A stretch of 9,995 nt of DNA, from assembly GCA_020349865.1 (NCBI GenBank), contig CP070700.1, positions 3,886,807 to 3,896,801 of the forward strand. Reading direction: 5' to 3'. Origin of the DNA: Desulfobacteraceae bacterium. Its GTDB lineage: Bacteria > Desulfobacterota > DSM-4660 > Desulfatiglandales > Desulfatiglandaceae. This document shows positions 1-5,792 of the stretch, piece by piece (position 1 is the stretch's first letter; each line of letters opens with the position of its first letter). A program made the position numbers and the translations under genes. The notes under the pieces are model-generated. The model saw only the letters and a list, made by a program, of their open reading frames with translations. It was not told where the DNA came from and searched no databases.

Positions 1-70
1 GCTCTTCGATGGTACCGATTCCCCAGCCCTTGGAATAATGGGAATGGACGTTTAGATGGACAAAGTTCAT
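1..70 (-). CDS. dnaE2: Error-prone DNA polymerase III alpha subunit (DnaE2/ImuC type), N-terminus only
   Basis: The gene starts at an ATG (complement of 68-70) and runs off the window edge after 23 codons. The visible peptide begins MNFVHLNVHSHYSKGWGIGT. This resembles the start of the PHP domain of bacterial DnaE polymerases (pattern FVHLxVHSxYS); the second histidine of the usual HxH metal motif is Asn7, and a substitution here is also known in E. coli DnaE. Assignment to DnaE2 (ImuC, the SOS-induced translesion alpha subunit) rather than replicative DnaE1 rests on context: it follows lexA and an ImuB-like gene in the same direction, as in lexA-imuB-dnaE2 cassettes. The gap to imuB is 150 nt and holds a heptad-repeat element. 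No strong Shine-Dalgarno is seen (GGTG about 12 nt upstream). Only 23 residues are available, so DnaE identity is likely and the DnaE2 subtype is inference. Confidence 0.75.
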   Translation of the reverse strand, partial: MNFVHLNVHSHYSKGWGIGTIEE

Positions 71-125
71 GATGCTGTTTTTCACCGCAGAGCTTGCAGA
101 GATATTTATGCATAAAAAACTGCCT

Positions 126-214
126 GGCTTAAGGCGCAGGGCACAAGGTACAAGGTATAAAGGTAGACGACATTATATTTTTTCCCTTACGCCATGTGCC
201 TTATGCCTTAAGCC
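126..214. repeat. Heptad-repeat element A (inverted heptad arrays around a short core)
   Basis: The left arm consists of 7-nt units of the GGNNNAA type (ggcttaa, ggcgcag, ggcacaa, ggtacaa, ggtataa) and the right arm of complementary units (ccatgtg, ccttatg, ccttaag). The outermost 10 bases, GGCTTAAGGC (126-135) and GCCTTAAGCC (205-214), are perfect inverted copies. The core at about 161-183 aligns with the core of element B (about 15 of 23 positions by eye). The element fills most of the imuB-dnaE2 junction. It carries no credible gene; the only ATG inside it opens a 14-codon frame. Confidence 0.75.
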
Positions 215-220
215 ACATTC

Positions 221-1405
221 TTATGCGGCTCTGCCATATTTGATCACTTCTTCCCCATGCCGCTCCCTGATGCGATCCAGGGCGTGGATCACATGAGATT
301 TTTTCTCTGCATCAGGCGATGAGTTATGAAAAAGCGATAGCTGACCACTTGAGTAAGAAAAGTCCCAAAACCAGACCTTTATAAACCGGACCCGCACCCG
401 GCGTTCGCAGGCCTTGAAAAACAATTTTTCCAGAGGACCGTAGAGATCAAAATCCCAGAAGCTGAGACCGGACAGCTTGATCTGCCGCTTGGTCTCCATC
501 TGGTCGGAATATCTGATCAAGAGGCCTGCCTTCCGGGGGAAAAGTGTCCTGCTCCGCAGCCGGTAGGAGCACTTTTCTACCAGTCTATAAAGGACTCCCA
601 GAAGCTTTACATCTTCATTTTCATCCTGTGGAAGCGTGATCTCTTCGCTCACCATGGGCTTTTGCGGGGCAGGGTAAACCGGGGTAAGATCAATGCCGAG
701 GGCCCGTTGATGGATCAGATAGGCCTGGCGGCCGAAGATAAGTTTGAGGTTCCCCATATCCAGAAGGGACAACTCCTGAACCCGGATAATGTTCAATTCC
801 TCTAAAAGGATTTTTCGGCGGAAACGCCCTATGCCGGGCACCACATTCACTTTTAAGGGGGCCATAAAAGGGGCCTCTCTGCCATGATCCACATCTAACA
901 CTCCTTCGGACGGCATGATTCGCGAGGCAATGTTAGAGACCATTTTGTTGCCTGCCACACCCACCGTTGCGGAGAGATAGAGGTGGCTTTTAATCTCCCG
1001 CCTGAGACGATATCCCGTGTCCTTGGCCCGCCCCCAAAGGCGTTCTGTGCCGGTGAGATCCAGATAGAGATGCCCTGGCCGGGAAGGTTCCCAGACAGGT
1101 GTATATCTTGCCACCACTCTGTTCATGGCCTCACATGCCCTTTCTGTTTGCCCTGGATTGGGAGGCAGGACAGTTAGCCCCGGACATAATTTCATGGCCT
1201 TGCCAATCGGCATGCCTTTAAAGACCCCCTCTTTTCGGGCCTCAGGGGAGACGGACAAGAGAAGTGCCCTCTCGGCTTGGGGCGGGGCCACAGCCACAGG
1301 CCGATCCCTGAGCTTTGGCTCGCACACCCGTGCCACAGCAATGGAAAAAGCCGATATGTGGAGATGGATAATATGACGGGACAAGAATTTACTCCAGATC
1401 CGCAT
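221..1405 (-). CDS. imuB: ImuB-like Y-family DNA polymerase homologue lacking catalytic residues
   Basis: This 394-residue protein has the DinB/ImuB layout: palm/fingers (about 11-180), helix-hairpin-helix near VVPGIGRFRRK (188-198), and little-finger region (about 250-350). The first catalytic motif, normally IIHVDMDAFF, reads IIHLHISAFS, so the metal-binding Asp is His16. The second, normally SIDEAYLD, reads RPGHLYLD, so the Asp-Glu pair is Gly111-His112. Loss of all three acidic ligands is the hallmark of ImuB, a non-catalytic scaffold that brings the DnaE2 polymerase to the beta clamp. A textbook clamp-binding motif, QLSLF, lies at 355-359 near the C-terminus. The protein is shorter than classical ImuB (about 450-500 residues) and slightly longer than E. 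coli DinB (351). It lies downstream of lexA and upstream of a dnaE start. The ATG at 1405 is the only in-frame start (TAA lies four codons upstream), and AAGG 7 nt before it comes from heptad element B. Y-family membership is certain; the ImuB role is inferred from residues and context. Confidence 0.9.
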   Translation of the reverse strand: MRIWSKFLSRHIIHLHISAFSIAVARVCEPKLRDRPVAVAPPQAERALLLSVSPEARKEGVFKGMPIGKAMKLCPGLTVLPPNPGQTERACEAMNRVVARYTPVWEPSRPGHLYLDLTGTERLWGRAKDTGYRLRREIKSHLYLSATVGVAGNKMVSNIASRIMPSEGVLDVDHGREAPFMAPLKVNVVPGIGRFRRKILLEELNIIRVQELSLLDMGNLKLIFGRQAYLIHQRALGIDLTPVYPAPQKPMVSEEITLPQDENEDVKLLGVLYRLVEKCSYRLRSRTLFPRKAGLLIRYSDQMETKRQIKLSGLSFWDFDLYGPLEKLFFKACERRVRVRFIKVWFWDFSYSSGQLSLFHNSSPDAEKKSHVIHALDRIRERHGEEVIKYGRAA

Positions 1406-1410
1406 TTTTT

Positions 1411-1514
1411 GGCCTTATGCCTTGGAATATAGGCGTAAGGCTCAGGGCGCAAGGCTTAAGGTATAAGCGTGGATGACGCTAAATTTTCTTGCTTTGAACC
1501 TTATGTCTTGAGCC
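1411..1514. repeat. Heptad-repeat element B
   Basis: Read on the plus strand it carries units ggcgtaa, ggctcag, ggcgcaa, ggcttaa, ggtataa, then a core (about 1468-1490) related to that of element A, then degenerate complementary units ending in cttgagcc. GGCTCA (1439-1444) pairs with TGAGCC (1509-1514). An extra pair of units (ccttatg, ccttgga) lies at the imuB side. The element spans the junction between the S23 gene and imuB, contributes the AAGG ribosome-binding site of imuB (complement of 1413-1416) and encodes the end of the read-through S23 frame. Confidence 0.75.
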
Positions 1515-1883
1515 TTTTTCTTTGTTGGTGTTTTTTGATCTGGCCTGAATGAGCTTTGCCAACATCCTTGAAATAGTCTGTCATTCATTTTTGACGTGAT
1601 CAAAATTTTCCCTTGGCAAATAACCGATCTCATAGGCTATGATAACTTGAGTAAGAAGTTCTGCAGAAGAACCTTTCGCTATGTAAAAGAATTTGATGGA
1701 CTGCCGATCTGTATCCAATTCATCACCTTCCGCAACGTTGCTTGGAATAGAAACGGCGGATCGACGAATCTGGTCTCTCAGGCCCCAGTCTTTAGCAAAT
1801 GTTCCTTTTCCGGTGAGCTTATAAAGAAACACAGCAAGTTCTTTAGCCCTTTGCCAAACTTTGAGTTCTTGAAAATTTCCCAT
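1479..1883 (-). pseudogene. Four-helix-bundle protein, S23/intervening-sequence family, interrupted by in-frame TGA
   Basis: The first 100 codons (1883 to 1584) encode a recognisable TIGR02436-type four-helix-bundle protein: start MGNFQELKVWQRAKEL, central SIPSNVAEG (45-53) and KGSSAELLTQ (70-79). The frame stops at TGA (1581-1583). Directly after it, in the same frame, the sequence continues with QTISRMLAKLIQARS, a very good match to the normal C-terminal helix of this family, and reaches TAG only at 1479-1481. The TGA sits where relatives often carry Cys, so a single base change in a Cys codon is the simplest explanation; stop read-through or recoding is possible but unsupported. Read through, the product would be 134 residues. 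The family is known from 23S rRNA intervening sequences and is related to the Avd accessory protein of diversity-generating retroelements; its cellular function is unclear. The gene sits between lexA and imuB with heptad repeats on both sides, suggesting insertion into an SOS operon. Confidence 0.8.
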
Positions 1884-1930
1884 TTTTTATCCTTTCTCCT
1901 TGTGCCTTGTGCCTTACGCCTTGAGCCTTA
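1884..1930. repeat. Heptad-repeat array C, supplying the S23 gene ribosome-binding site
   Basis: Plus-strand units at exact 7-nt steps: cctttct, ccttgtg, ccttgtg, ccttacg, ccttgag, cctta (1891-1930). On the coding strand these are AAGGNNN units that begin within the lexA stop codon (TAA followed by GGCTC) and end in AAGGAGA, AAGGATA, then the S23 start ATG. The AAGG to ATG spacing is 7 nt. Unlike elements A and B there is no inverted arm. Confidence 0.75.
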
Positions 1931-2533
1931 TTTATAATACCTCATAACCCCCACGACCTTTCCTTCAATGCGGAGATCCCCTTCCTTGACCCGGATGGAC
2001 TCCATTTCCGTGTGGGCCGGCCGGAGTTCCACGTGATCGTTCTTTTTGTAATATTTTTTGATAGTTGCTTCGTTGTTGATCAGGGCTACCACCGTTTCCC
2101 CGTTCTCTGCCGTGGGCTGCTTTCGTACCACCACAAAATCCCCTTCAACGATACCGTCTTCCTTCATGGAATCCCCGTTTACCTGGAGCACAAAGTGATC
2201 TCCGGTCCCTACCATGGATGGCGGAACCTCGATGGCGTTTACGTCTTCCACCGCCTCAATTGGTTTCCCTGCCGCCACCCTCCCTAAAAGCGGAAACTCG
2301 AATCGCCTGGTTTCCACAGGACTGATCACCTCAATGGCTCGCTTGCGGTTTTTTTGTCGGGGAAGGCGAATATAGCCCTTTCGCTCCAGGATCTTGAGAT
2401 AGGTAGTGACCGTGTTATAAGAACCAAATTTGAACTCGGCGCAGATCTCGTCAAAACTGGGAGGTCTTCCCCAATCCTCGATGTAACGCGAGATATACGC
2501 CAGAAAGATCTTTTGCTTGTCTGTTAGTTTCAT
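1928..2533 (-). CDS. lexA: LexA repressor
   Basis: The 201-residue protein has the standard LexA length. The N-terminal winged-helix DNA-binding domain (about 1-68) starts MKLTDKQKIFLAYISRYIED and has a recognition-helix region around SYNTVTTYLKILERKGYI (38-55). The self-cleavage site is Ala88-Gly89 in RVAAGKP. The C-terminal S24 peptidase domain has the catalytic Ser122 (NGDSMKEDG) and the general-base Lys159 (EATIKK). RecA-stimulated autocleavage would inactivate it and derepress the SOS regulon. It heads a same-strand cassette with the S23 gene, imuB and dnaE2, so it very probably represses its own operon. A GGGGG ribosome-binding site lies about 8 nt before the ATG. The recognition helix differs from the E. 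coli type, so the operator need not be the E. coli CTGT-N8-ACAG sequence. The stop codon is the first base triplet of heptad array C. Confidence 0.97.
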   Translation of the reverse strand: MKLTDKQKIFLAYISRYIEDWGRPPSFDEICAEFKFGSYNTVTTYLKILERKGYIRLPRQKNRKRAIEVISPVETRRFEFPLLGRVAAGKPIEAVEDVNAIEVPPSMVGTGDHFVLQVNGDSMKEDGIVEGDFVVVRKQPTAENGETVVALINNEATIKKYYKKNDHVELRPAHTEMESIRVKEGDLRIEGKVVGVMRYYK

Positions 2534-2580
2534 GTGTTTACCCCCTGATTAGTTCCCAGTAGCAATGCCGCTTTTTTCCA

Positions 2581-2653
2581 GCCCTCTGGGGCGTAGGCCT
2601 CTCAAGGGCCGGAGGCCGTGATATCGTGGCTAAAAGTCACTCCCACACGATAT
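2581..2653 (-). promoter_or_regulatory. Structured lexA 5' leader with consecutive hairpins
   Basis: Downstream of the predicted promoter the about 140-nt leader contains a perfect 8-bp stem (ATATCGTG 2621-2628 with CACGATAT 2646-2653, 17-nt loop), a perfect 6-bp stem (GGCCTC 2596-2601 with GAGGCC 2612-2617, 10-nt loop) and a short GCCC/GGGC stem (2581-2592). No known riboswitch class was recognised. It could be a regulatory leader or an unrelated remnant; function is unknown. Confidence 0.4.
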
Positions 2654-2669
2654 TTTTCTCTGCCCTGAA

Positions 2670-2708
2670 ACTTACACTTTAACTTATACTGTAAATTTAA
2701 TTGTAAGT
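2670..2708 (-). promoter_or_regulatory. Candidate LexA operator: large dyad covering the lexA promoter
   Basis: ACTTACACTTTAACTT (2670-2685, plus strand) and ACTTACAATTAAATTT (minus strand, 2693-2708) are inverted copies matching at 13 of 16 positions, separated by 7 nt. The outer 7 bases are perfect. The two arms cover the -10 region and overlap the -35 region of the predicted lexA promoter, the position expected of an autoregulatory operator. No E. coli-type CTGT-N8-ACAG site was found. Binding by this LexA is inference. Confidence 0.45.
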
Positions 2709-2711
2709 CAA
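2683..2711 (-). promoter_or_regulatory. Sigma-70 promoter of lexA
   Basis: On the minus strand TTGACT (2706-2711) and TATAAG (2683-2688) are separated by exactly 17 nt, each matching the consensus at 5 of 6 positions. Transcription would begin near 2676, giving a leader of about 140 nt before the lexA ATG. Confidence 0.7.
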
Positions 2712-2716
2712 CAGAA

Positions 2717-2751
2717 AAATGACAATAGCTGGCAGGATTTGGTTGTCATTT
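2717..2751. repeat. 9-bp perfect inverted repeat upstream of the lexA promoter
   Basis: AAATGACAA (2717-2725) and TTGTCATTT (2743-2751) are perfect inverted copies separated by 17 nt. The pair lies just upstream of the lexA -35 box and overlaps the end of the istA remnant. It lacks a T-run, so it does not look like an intrinsic terminator; it could be a second protein-binding site. Confidence 0.5.
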
Positions 2752-2793
2752 ATACTCTTTGATCTTTCGCATGGATAATCTTCTTTCTGCCAT
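2746..2793 (-). pseudogene. istA remnant: first codons of an IS21-family transposase
   Basis: A 15-codon frame, MAERRLSMRKIKEYK, is preceded by a strong GAGGAGGGG ribosome-binding site (complement of 2797-2805). The first 13 residues look like the start of IS21-family IstA transposases (RRLSMRKIKEVLRLK...). Similarity ends after KE, and a TGA follows two codons later. Together with the terminal-type repeats upstream this is read as the stub of a deleted transposase gene. The peptide is short, so the assignment rests on family memory and on the adjoining end sequence. Confidence 0.55.
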
Positions 2794-2998
2794 AAACCCC
2801 TCCTCGATAGTCTTTGAGAAAGAGTATGGACGATAAGGTCAATTATCCAGCATCGCTAAATGCATTCTTAGATCTTCAGAGTGGACGGAACGCCCCGGAA
2901 TAGGCGGTGGGAATAAATTGGAATGACCGGTTGAAATACTCAGAAATCAATGATCGGGGTAAATCGGAAGCGATGGTCGGAATGGATCGAAATACGCA
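2746..2998 (-). mobile_element. Left-end remnant of an IS21-family insertion sequence
   Basis: Read on the minus strand from 2998, the segment starts TGCGTATTTCGATCCATTCC and continues with spaced ATTCCG-like motifs (CATTCCG, GCTTCCG, CATTCC, TATTCC, CTATTCCG) down to about 2880. IS21 elements begin with TG and carry multiple such IstA-binding terminal repeats ahead of istA. The istA stub follows at 2793. The rest of the element (most of istA, istB and the right end) is missing, with the break near 2750, just upstream of the lexA promoter. This fills the gap between the yaiO-type gene and lexA. Confidence 0.6.
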
Positions 2999-3017
2999 AT
3001 ATGGCTGATACGTAAAG

Positions 3018-4202
3018 TCACCAGCGGTAGGTAAACTCTAGTCCGAATTGATAATACTTCGTCCCTCCTTCTCTATCCTGAAATTCTAAATTGGGAGACA
3101 CCCCCCAGACAGGGGTGATAAAGTAAGTTCCTCCGATTCCAAAAGTTTTGGCATCGATGCCACCTATTCTGTCGATAGTTTCTATTCTGTAGGCCTCGCT
3201 TCCAGAGGAGAAGTAAGTAAATATTTTATTCGCATCGTTGATGAACCATGTCACCTTAAAGAAAAAGGCAGTATCTGAAGAACTTCCACCTTCTTCGAAA
3301 TCTGTTTTCAAGACTGAGACTCTCGAAAGAAGGGAAAGAAATCCATATGGGTAGTACTCTCCTGCAACTGAAATTCCGTAAAGATCAACATCCCTGTAAT
3401 ATGATAAAATAGGACTGCCGTATATGACTAATGAGGGTGACGCTGTATAAGCAAGTTCGATCCTACCTGAAACAACCGGGAAAATTTCAGCTCTTGGAGC
3501 AAGTCCAACTTCAACAGAAATATCAAGTTCGTCTCTTAACTTTAATGAACCGCCACCTAAAACCCTGACCTCTTTTTCACCAAAGCGCTCGAGATAGTCA
3601 AATTGGCCGTAAAACTTGAATGGCTTATTGGGTATGTACTTAAGACCAGTATAGACATTGTGGCCATTCTCATCATTCTCATTTCTGTCCATATGCAAAA
3701 AACAGTAACCTGTATAGGATTGAAAATTATATATCTTTAAGGCTTTTTCTCTTATTTCGATTGCATCTTGGTCTCCTGGGTTAATTGTCAGAATCCTCTC
3801 TGAATAGTATATTGCTTCATTTTTTCGATCGGCCCATAGATTATATCTTGCCATTCGGATGAGTATTTCATTTTCATTTGGATATTGCTCAACTATCGTC
3901 TTCAATAGGTCTATAGCACTAGAATGATCGCCTTGCCAGGCGGTTAGGTCTGCCAAACCTGTTAGTGCCTCAATATTTTCCGGATACTTTGAGAGCGAGT
4001 CCTCGTACACATTACGAGCGGCATCATATTCACCCATCCAACTCAAAACCCTTGCTTTCCCGTTGAGTGCATCAATATTCTGCGGTGCATTCAAAAGTAT
4101 TGAGTTATATATTTCAAGCGCTGCTTCAAAGTCTTTTGCGATGGCCTTAATTCTTGCTTCTTTTAGTTTCAATTCAATACCTGAAGCATGGGATAGTGTC
4201 AC
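3018..4202 (-). CDS. TPR-containing YaiO-family outer-membrane beta-barrel protein
   Basis: The frame with a canonical start (GTG) gives 394 residues. Residues about 12-155 are tetratricopeptide repeats (for example ALEIYNSILLNAPQNIDALN and spacing of about 34 residues). Residues about 160-394 alternate aromatic/hydrophobic strands, typical of the YaiO barrel, with a late IDAKTFGIGGTYFITPVWG segment (350-367) and the terminal aromatic residue of an outer-membrane beta-signal (EFTYRW end). In E. coli, yaiO lies by the glycosyltransferase gene yaiP, and YaiO-type proteins are thought to act in polysaccharide export. Here it follows the GT2 gene by 47 nt. The true start is doubtful: codons 4203-4241 encode a signal-peptide-like stretch (see separate entry), so the mature protein probably begins after SHA at about residue 6. 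No terminator is seen downstream. Confidence 0.85.
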   Translation of the reverse strand: MTLSHASGIELKLKEARIKAIAKDFEAALEIYNSILLNAPQNIDALNGKARVLSWMGEYDAARNVYEDSLSKYPENIEALTGLADLTAWQGDHSSAIDLLKTIVEQYPNENEILIRMARYNLWADRKNEAIYYSERILTINPGDQDAIEIREKALKIYNFQSYTGYCFLHMDRNENDENGHNVYTGLKYIPNKPFKFYGQFDYLERFGEKEVRVLGGGSLKLRDELDISVEVGLAPRAEIFPVVSGRIELAYTASPSLVIYGSPILSYYRDVDLYGISVAGEYYPYGFLSLLSRVSVLKTDFEEGGSSSDTAFFFKVTWFINDANKIFTYFSSGSEAYRIETIDRIGGIDAKTFGIGGTYFITPVWGVSPNLEFQDREGGTKYYQFGLEFTYRW

Positions 4203-4241
4203 CGTGAGGATGATGCACGCAAGAAAAAACCCAGATTTTTT
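4203..4241 (-). other. Signal-peptide-like codons upstream of the yaiO-type GTG, without a start codon
   Basis: In frame with the barrel gene, TAA (4242-4244) is followed by codons for KKSGFFLACIILT and then the GTG read as V in VTLSHASG. The whole, KKSGFFLACIILTVTLSHAS, is a convincing signal peptide with a SHA-S cleavage site. No ATG, GTG or TTG occurs in these codons. The start of the frame abuts a run of eight A (complement of 4236-4243), so loss of an ATG by indel or base change, or a non-standard start, are options. Confidence 0.6.
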
Positions 4242-4249
4242 TTATTAAA

Positions 4250-5791
4250 TCAATTTGTCGCAACCTTATGGTCCCCCAGATTTTGTAATTTTTCACCAAA
4301 CCCTATTCTTTGGAATTTATTCCAGCGTTTTTTCCCCCGTATGAAATCGATTGTGCCCTTCATTCTCCACCACAAAGCAAGCTGTCTGTATCCGAAATTT
4401 TCCAAAACCGCAAACGCAAGAAGGAGTATTATTTCTCTGGTATTTCGGAAATAAATAAGAGATCTTGTCGAAGCATCGGCTTCAGCTGTTTTTGCTGGCC
4501 AGGCACCCACCACGATTGATGACACAGATATTAGAATCCCATATATTATGGAAACTAGAATGAACATTAGCAGGTAGGAGTAGTTGAGGCTGTGAAAAAT
4601 AAATAGGAAAGGTAATGTCACATAGCCAAAAAACTCGATTGGCCCTCCAAGAAGTTCAAAAAAAAGAAAATAGGGAAAGGTCAAAAGTCCTATTCGGCCA
4701 TAGTCTCTGTTGAATAACATCTTGCGATGATAAACCATGGTTTCTAAAAAGCCCCTTTGCCATCTGTTCCTTTGCTTCGAAAGACTATTTAAGTTTTCTG
4801 GAGCTTCGGTCCAGCAGAAAGGGTGGGGCAAGTAGGCAATCCTCTTATTCAATTTCTTGTCATGAATGTATCTCTGCATTCTCACTATTATCTCCATATC
4901 TTCACAGACCGTTTCAGCCTTGGAATTGGTATATTCTAGAGCAATTCTTGAGGTTAAACCTTTTGTGAGATAACCTCCGATTTTTTTTACAAAATCCTTC
5001 TGAAAGATTCCGAAGACCCCGGAAATTATAAAAATTGAATTCAGTCGTGAAAGGGCTGTTCTTCCGAGGGTAAAAGATCTTAGATACTCAACTATCTGGA
5101 ATCTAATCAGCCAGCAATTTGGCAATTTCGGTTGGACGACTTTTCCCCTTTTGATTACACTCCCATTGAGTATTGCGATCTGTCCTCCAATGGCCACTAT
5201 TCTTTCGTTGTTGAGTAATGTTCGAAAAGCCTGAAGTAGTGCAAGCTCATCAATAACCGAGTCCGCATCAATTGAAAGGAAATATGGGCAAAGGGATGCG
5301 TTAATGCCCGCATTTAGAGCGTCAGCTTTGCCGCCATTTTCCTTGTCCACGAGGACAAACCTAAGCACATGCTCAGGCAAGTCTTGTCTCGATTCATAGT
5401 AACCCAGTATTGGGGCGGTTGTTATGGTTTCAACATAGTTTATATCAACTCGTTTCAGGTTAAATGTCGCCTTAAGAACGTCAAGAGTGGTATCATTAGA
5501 ACCATCATTAACGATTACCAACTCGACTCTTGGGAATTTCAAATTAAGCATAGAATTCACTGATTCTACAATCGTCGATTCTTCATTGTAGGCCGGCACT
5601 ATTAATGATATTGGTGGAGTAAAAGGAGACATCATCACAATATCTAAGTCCTCAAAACCTCTGCTTATGACCCTACGCCTTACATCATAGAAAGACAAAA
5701 AAATGAAACAGAAGCTAATGGAATTATAAAAAACAAAATAGAAAAGAAAGGAATATTCTAAAAACCTGTATACATATTCTATAGAAAACAT
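4250..5791 (-). CDS. Family 2 glycosyltransferase, processive polysaccharide synthase type (PgaC/BcsA-like)
   Basis: This 513-residue inner-membrane enzyme likely polymerises a nucleotide-sugar donor into a polysaccharide. Motifs in order: N-terminal membrane segment (about 12-35); GT-A fold start LIVPAYNEE (63-71); VNDGS with Asp96; GGKADALNAG (153-162); DAD (175-177); CED with catalytic-base candidate Asp298; QRNRW (340-344). All residues expected for an active processive GT2 are present. Several C-terminal membrane segments follow (about 366-430 and 452-470), then a short basic tail. There is no PilZ domain, so direct c-di-GMP control as in BcsA is not indicated. The start ATG is 1 nt after the HEAT gene stop (TAA-T-ATG), indicating translational coupling, and the YaiO barrel follows. 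The substrate (GlcNAc, glucose or other) cannot be told from sequence. The spot G+C of this gene is low (23 of 60 bases at 4621-4680). Confidence 0.92.
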   Translation of the reverse strand: MFSIEYVYRFLEYSFLFYFVFYNSISFCFIFLSFYDVRRRVISRGFEDLDIVMMSPFTPPISLIVPAYNEESTIVESVNSMLNLKFPRVELVIVNDGSNDTTLDVLKATFNLKRVDINYVETITTAPILGYYESRQDLPEHVLRFVLVDKENGGKADALNAGINASLCPYFLSIDADSVIDELALLQAFRTLLNNERIVAIGGQIAILNGSVIKRGKVVQPKLPNCWLIRFQIVEYLRSFTLGRTALSRLNSIFIISGVFGIFQKDFVKKIGGYLTKGLTSRIALEYTNSKAETVCEDMEIIVRMQRYIHDKKLNKRIAYLPHPFCWTEAPENLNSLSKQRNRWQRGFLETMVYHRKMLFNRDYGRIGLLTFPYFLFFELLGGPIEFFGYVTLPFLFIFHSLNYSYLLMFILVSIIYGILISVSSIVVGAWPAKTAEADASTRSLIYFRNTREIILLLAFAVLENFGYRQLALWWRMKGTIDFIRGKKRWNKFQRIGFGEKLQNLGDHKVATN

Positions 5792-5792
5792 A

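Noticed and set aside
69..296. 75-codon plus-strand frame in the imuB-dnaE2 junction
   Set aside because: It is composed mainly of translated heptad repeats and antisense imuB sequence.
1581..1583. TGA as a selenocysteine codon
   Set aside because: No SECIS-like hairpin was evident after the TGA and the protein family is not known to contain selenocysteine; a nonsense mutation is simpler.
1442..1633. 63-codon minus-strand frame over the S23 3' end
   Set aside because: It is a shifted frame over the S23 C-terminal codons and repeat B; the S23 frame itself carries the recognisable family sequence.
126..1930. Heptad arrays as a CRISPR array
   Set aside because: Units are 7 nt with no unique spacers of regular length; no cas gene is present.
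1596..1937. 113-codon plus-strand frame opposite the S23 gene
   Set aside because: It is antisense to a recognised gene and ends in translated heptad repeats (LVPCALRLEP).
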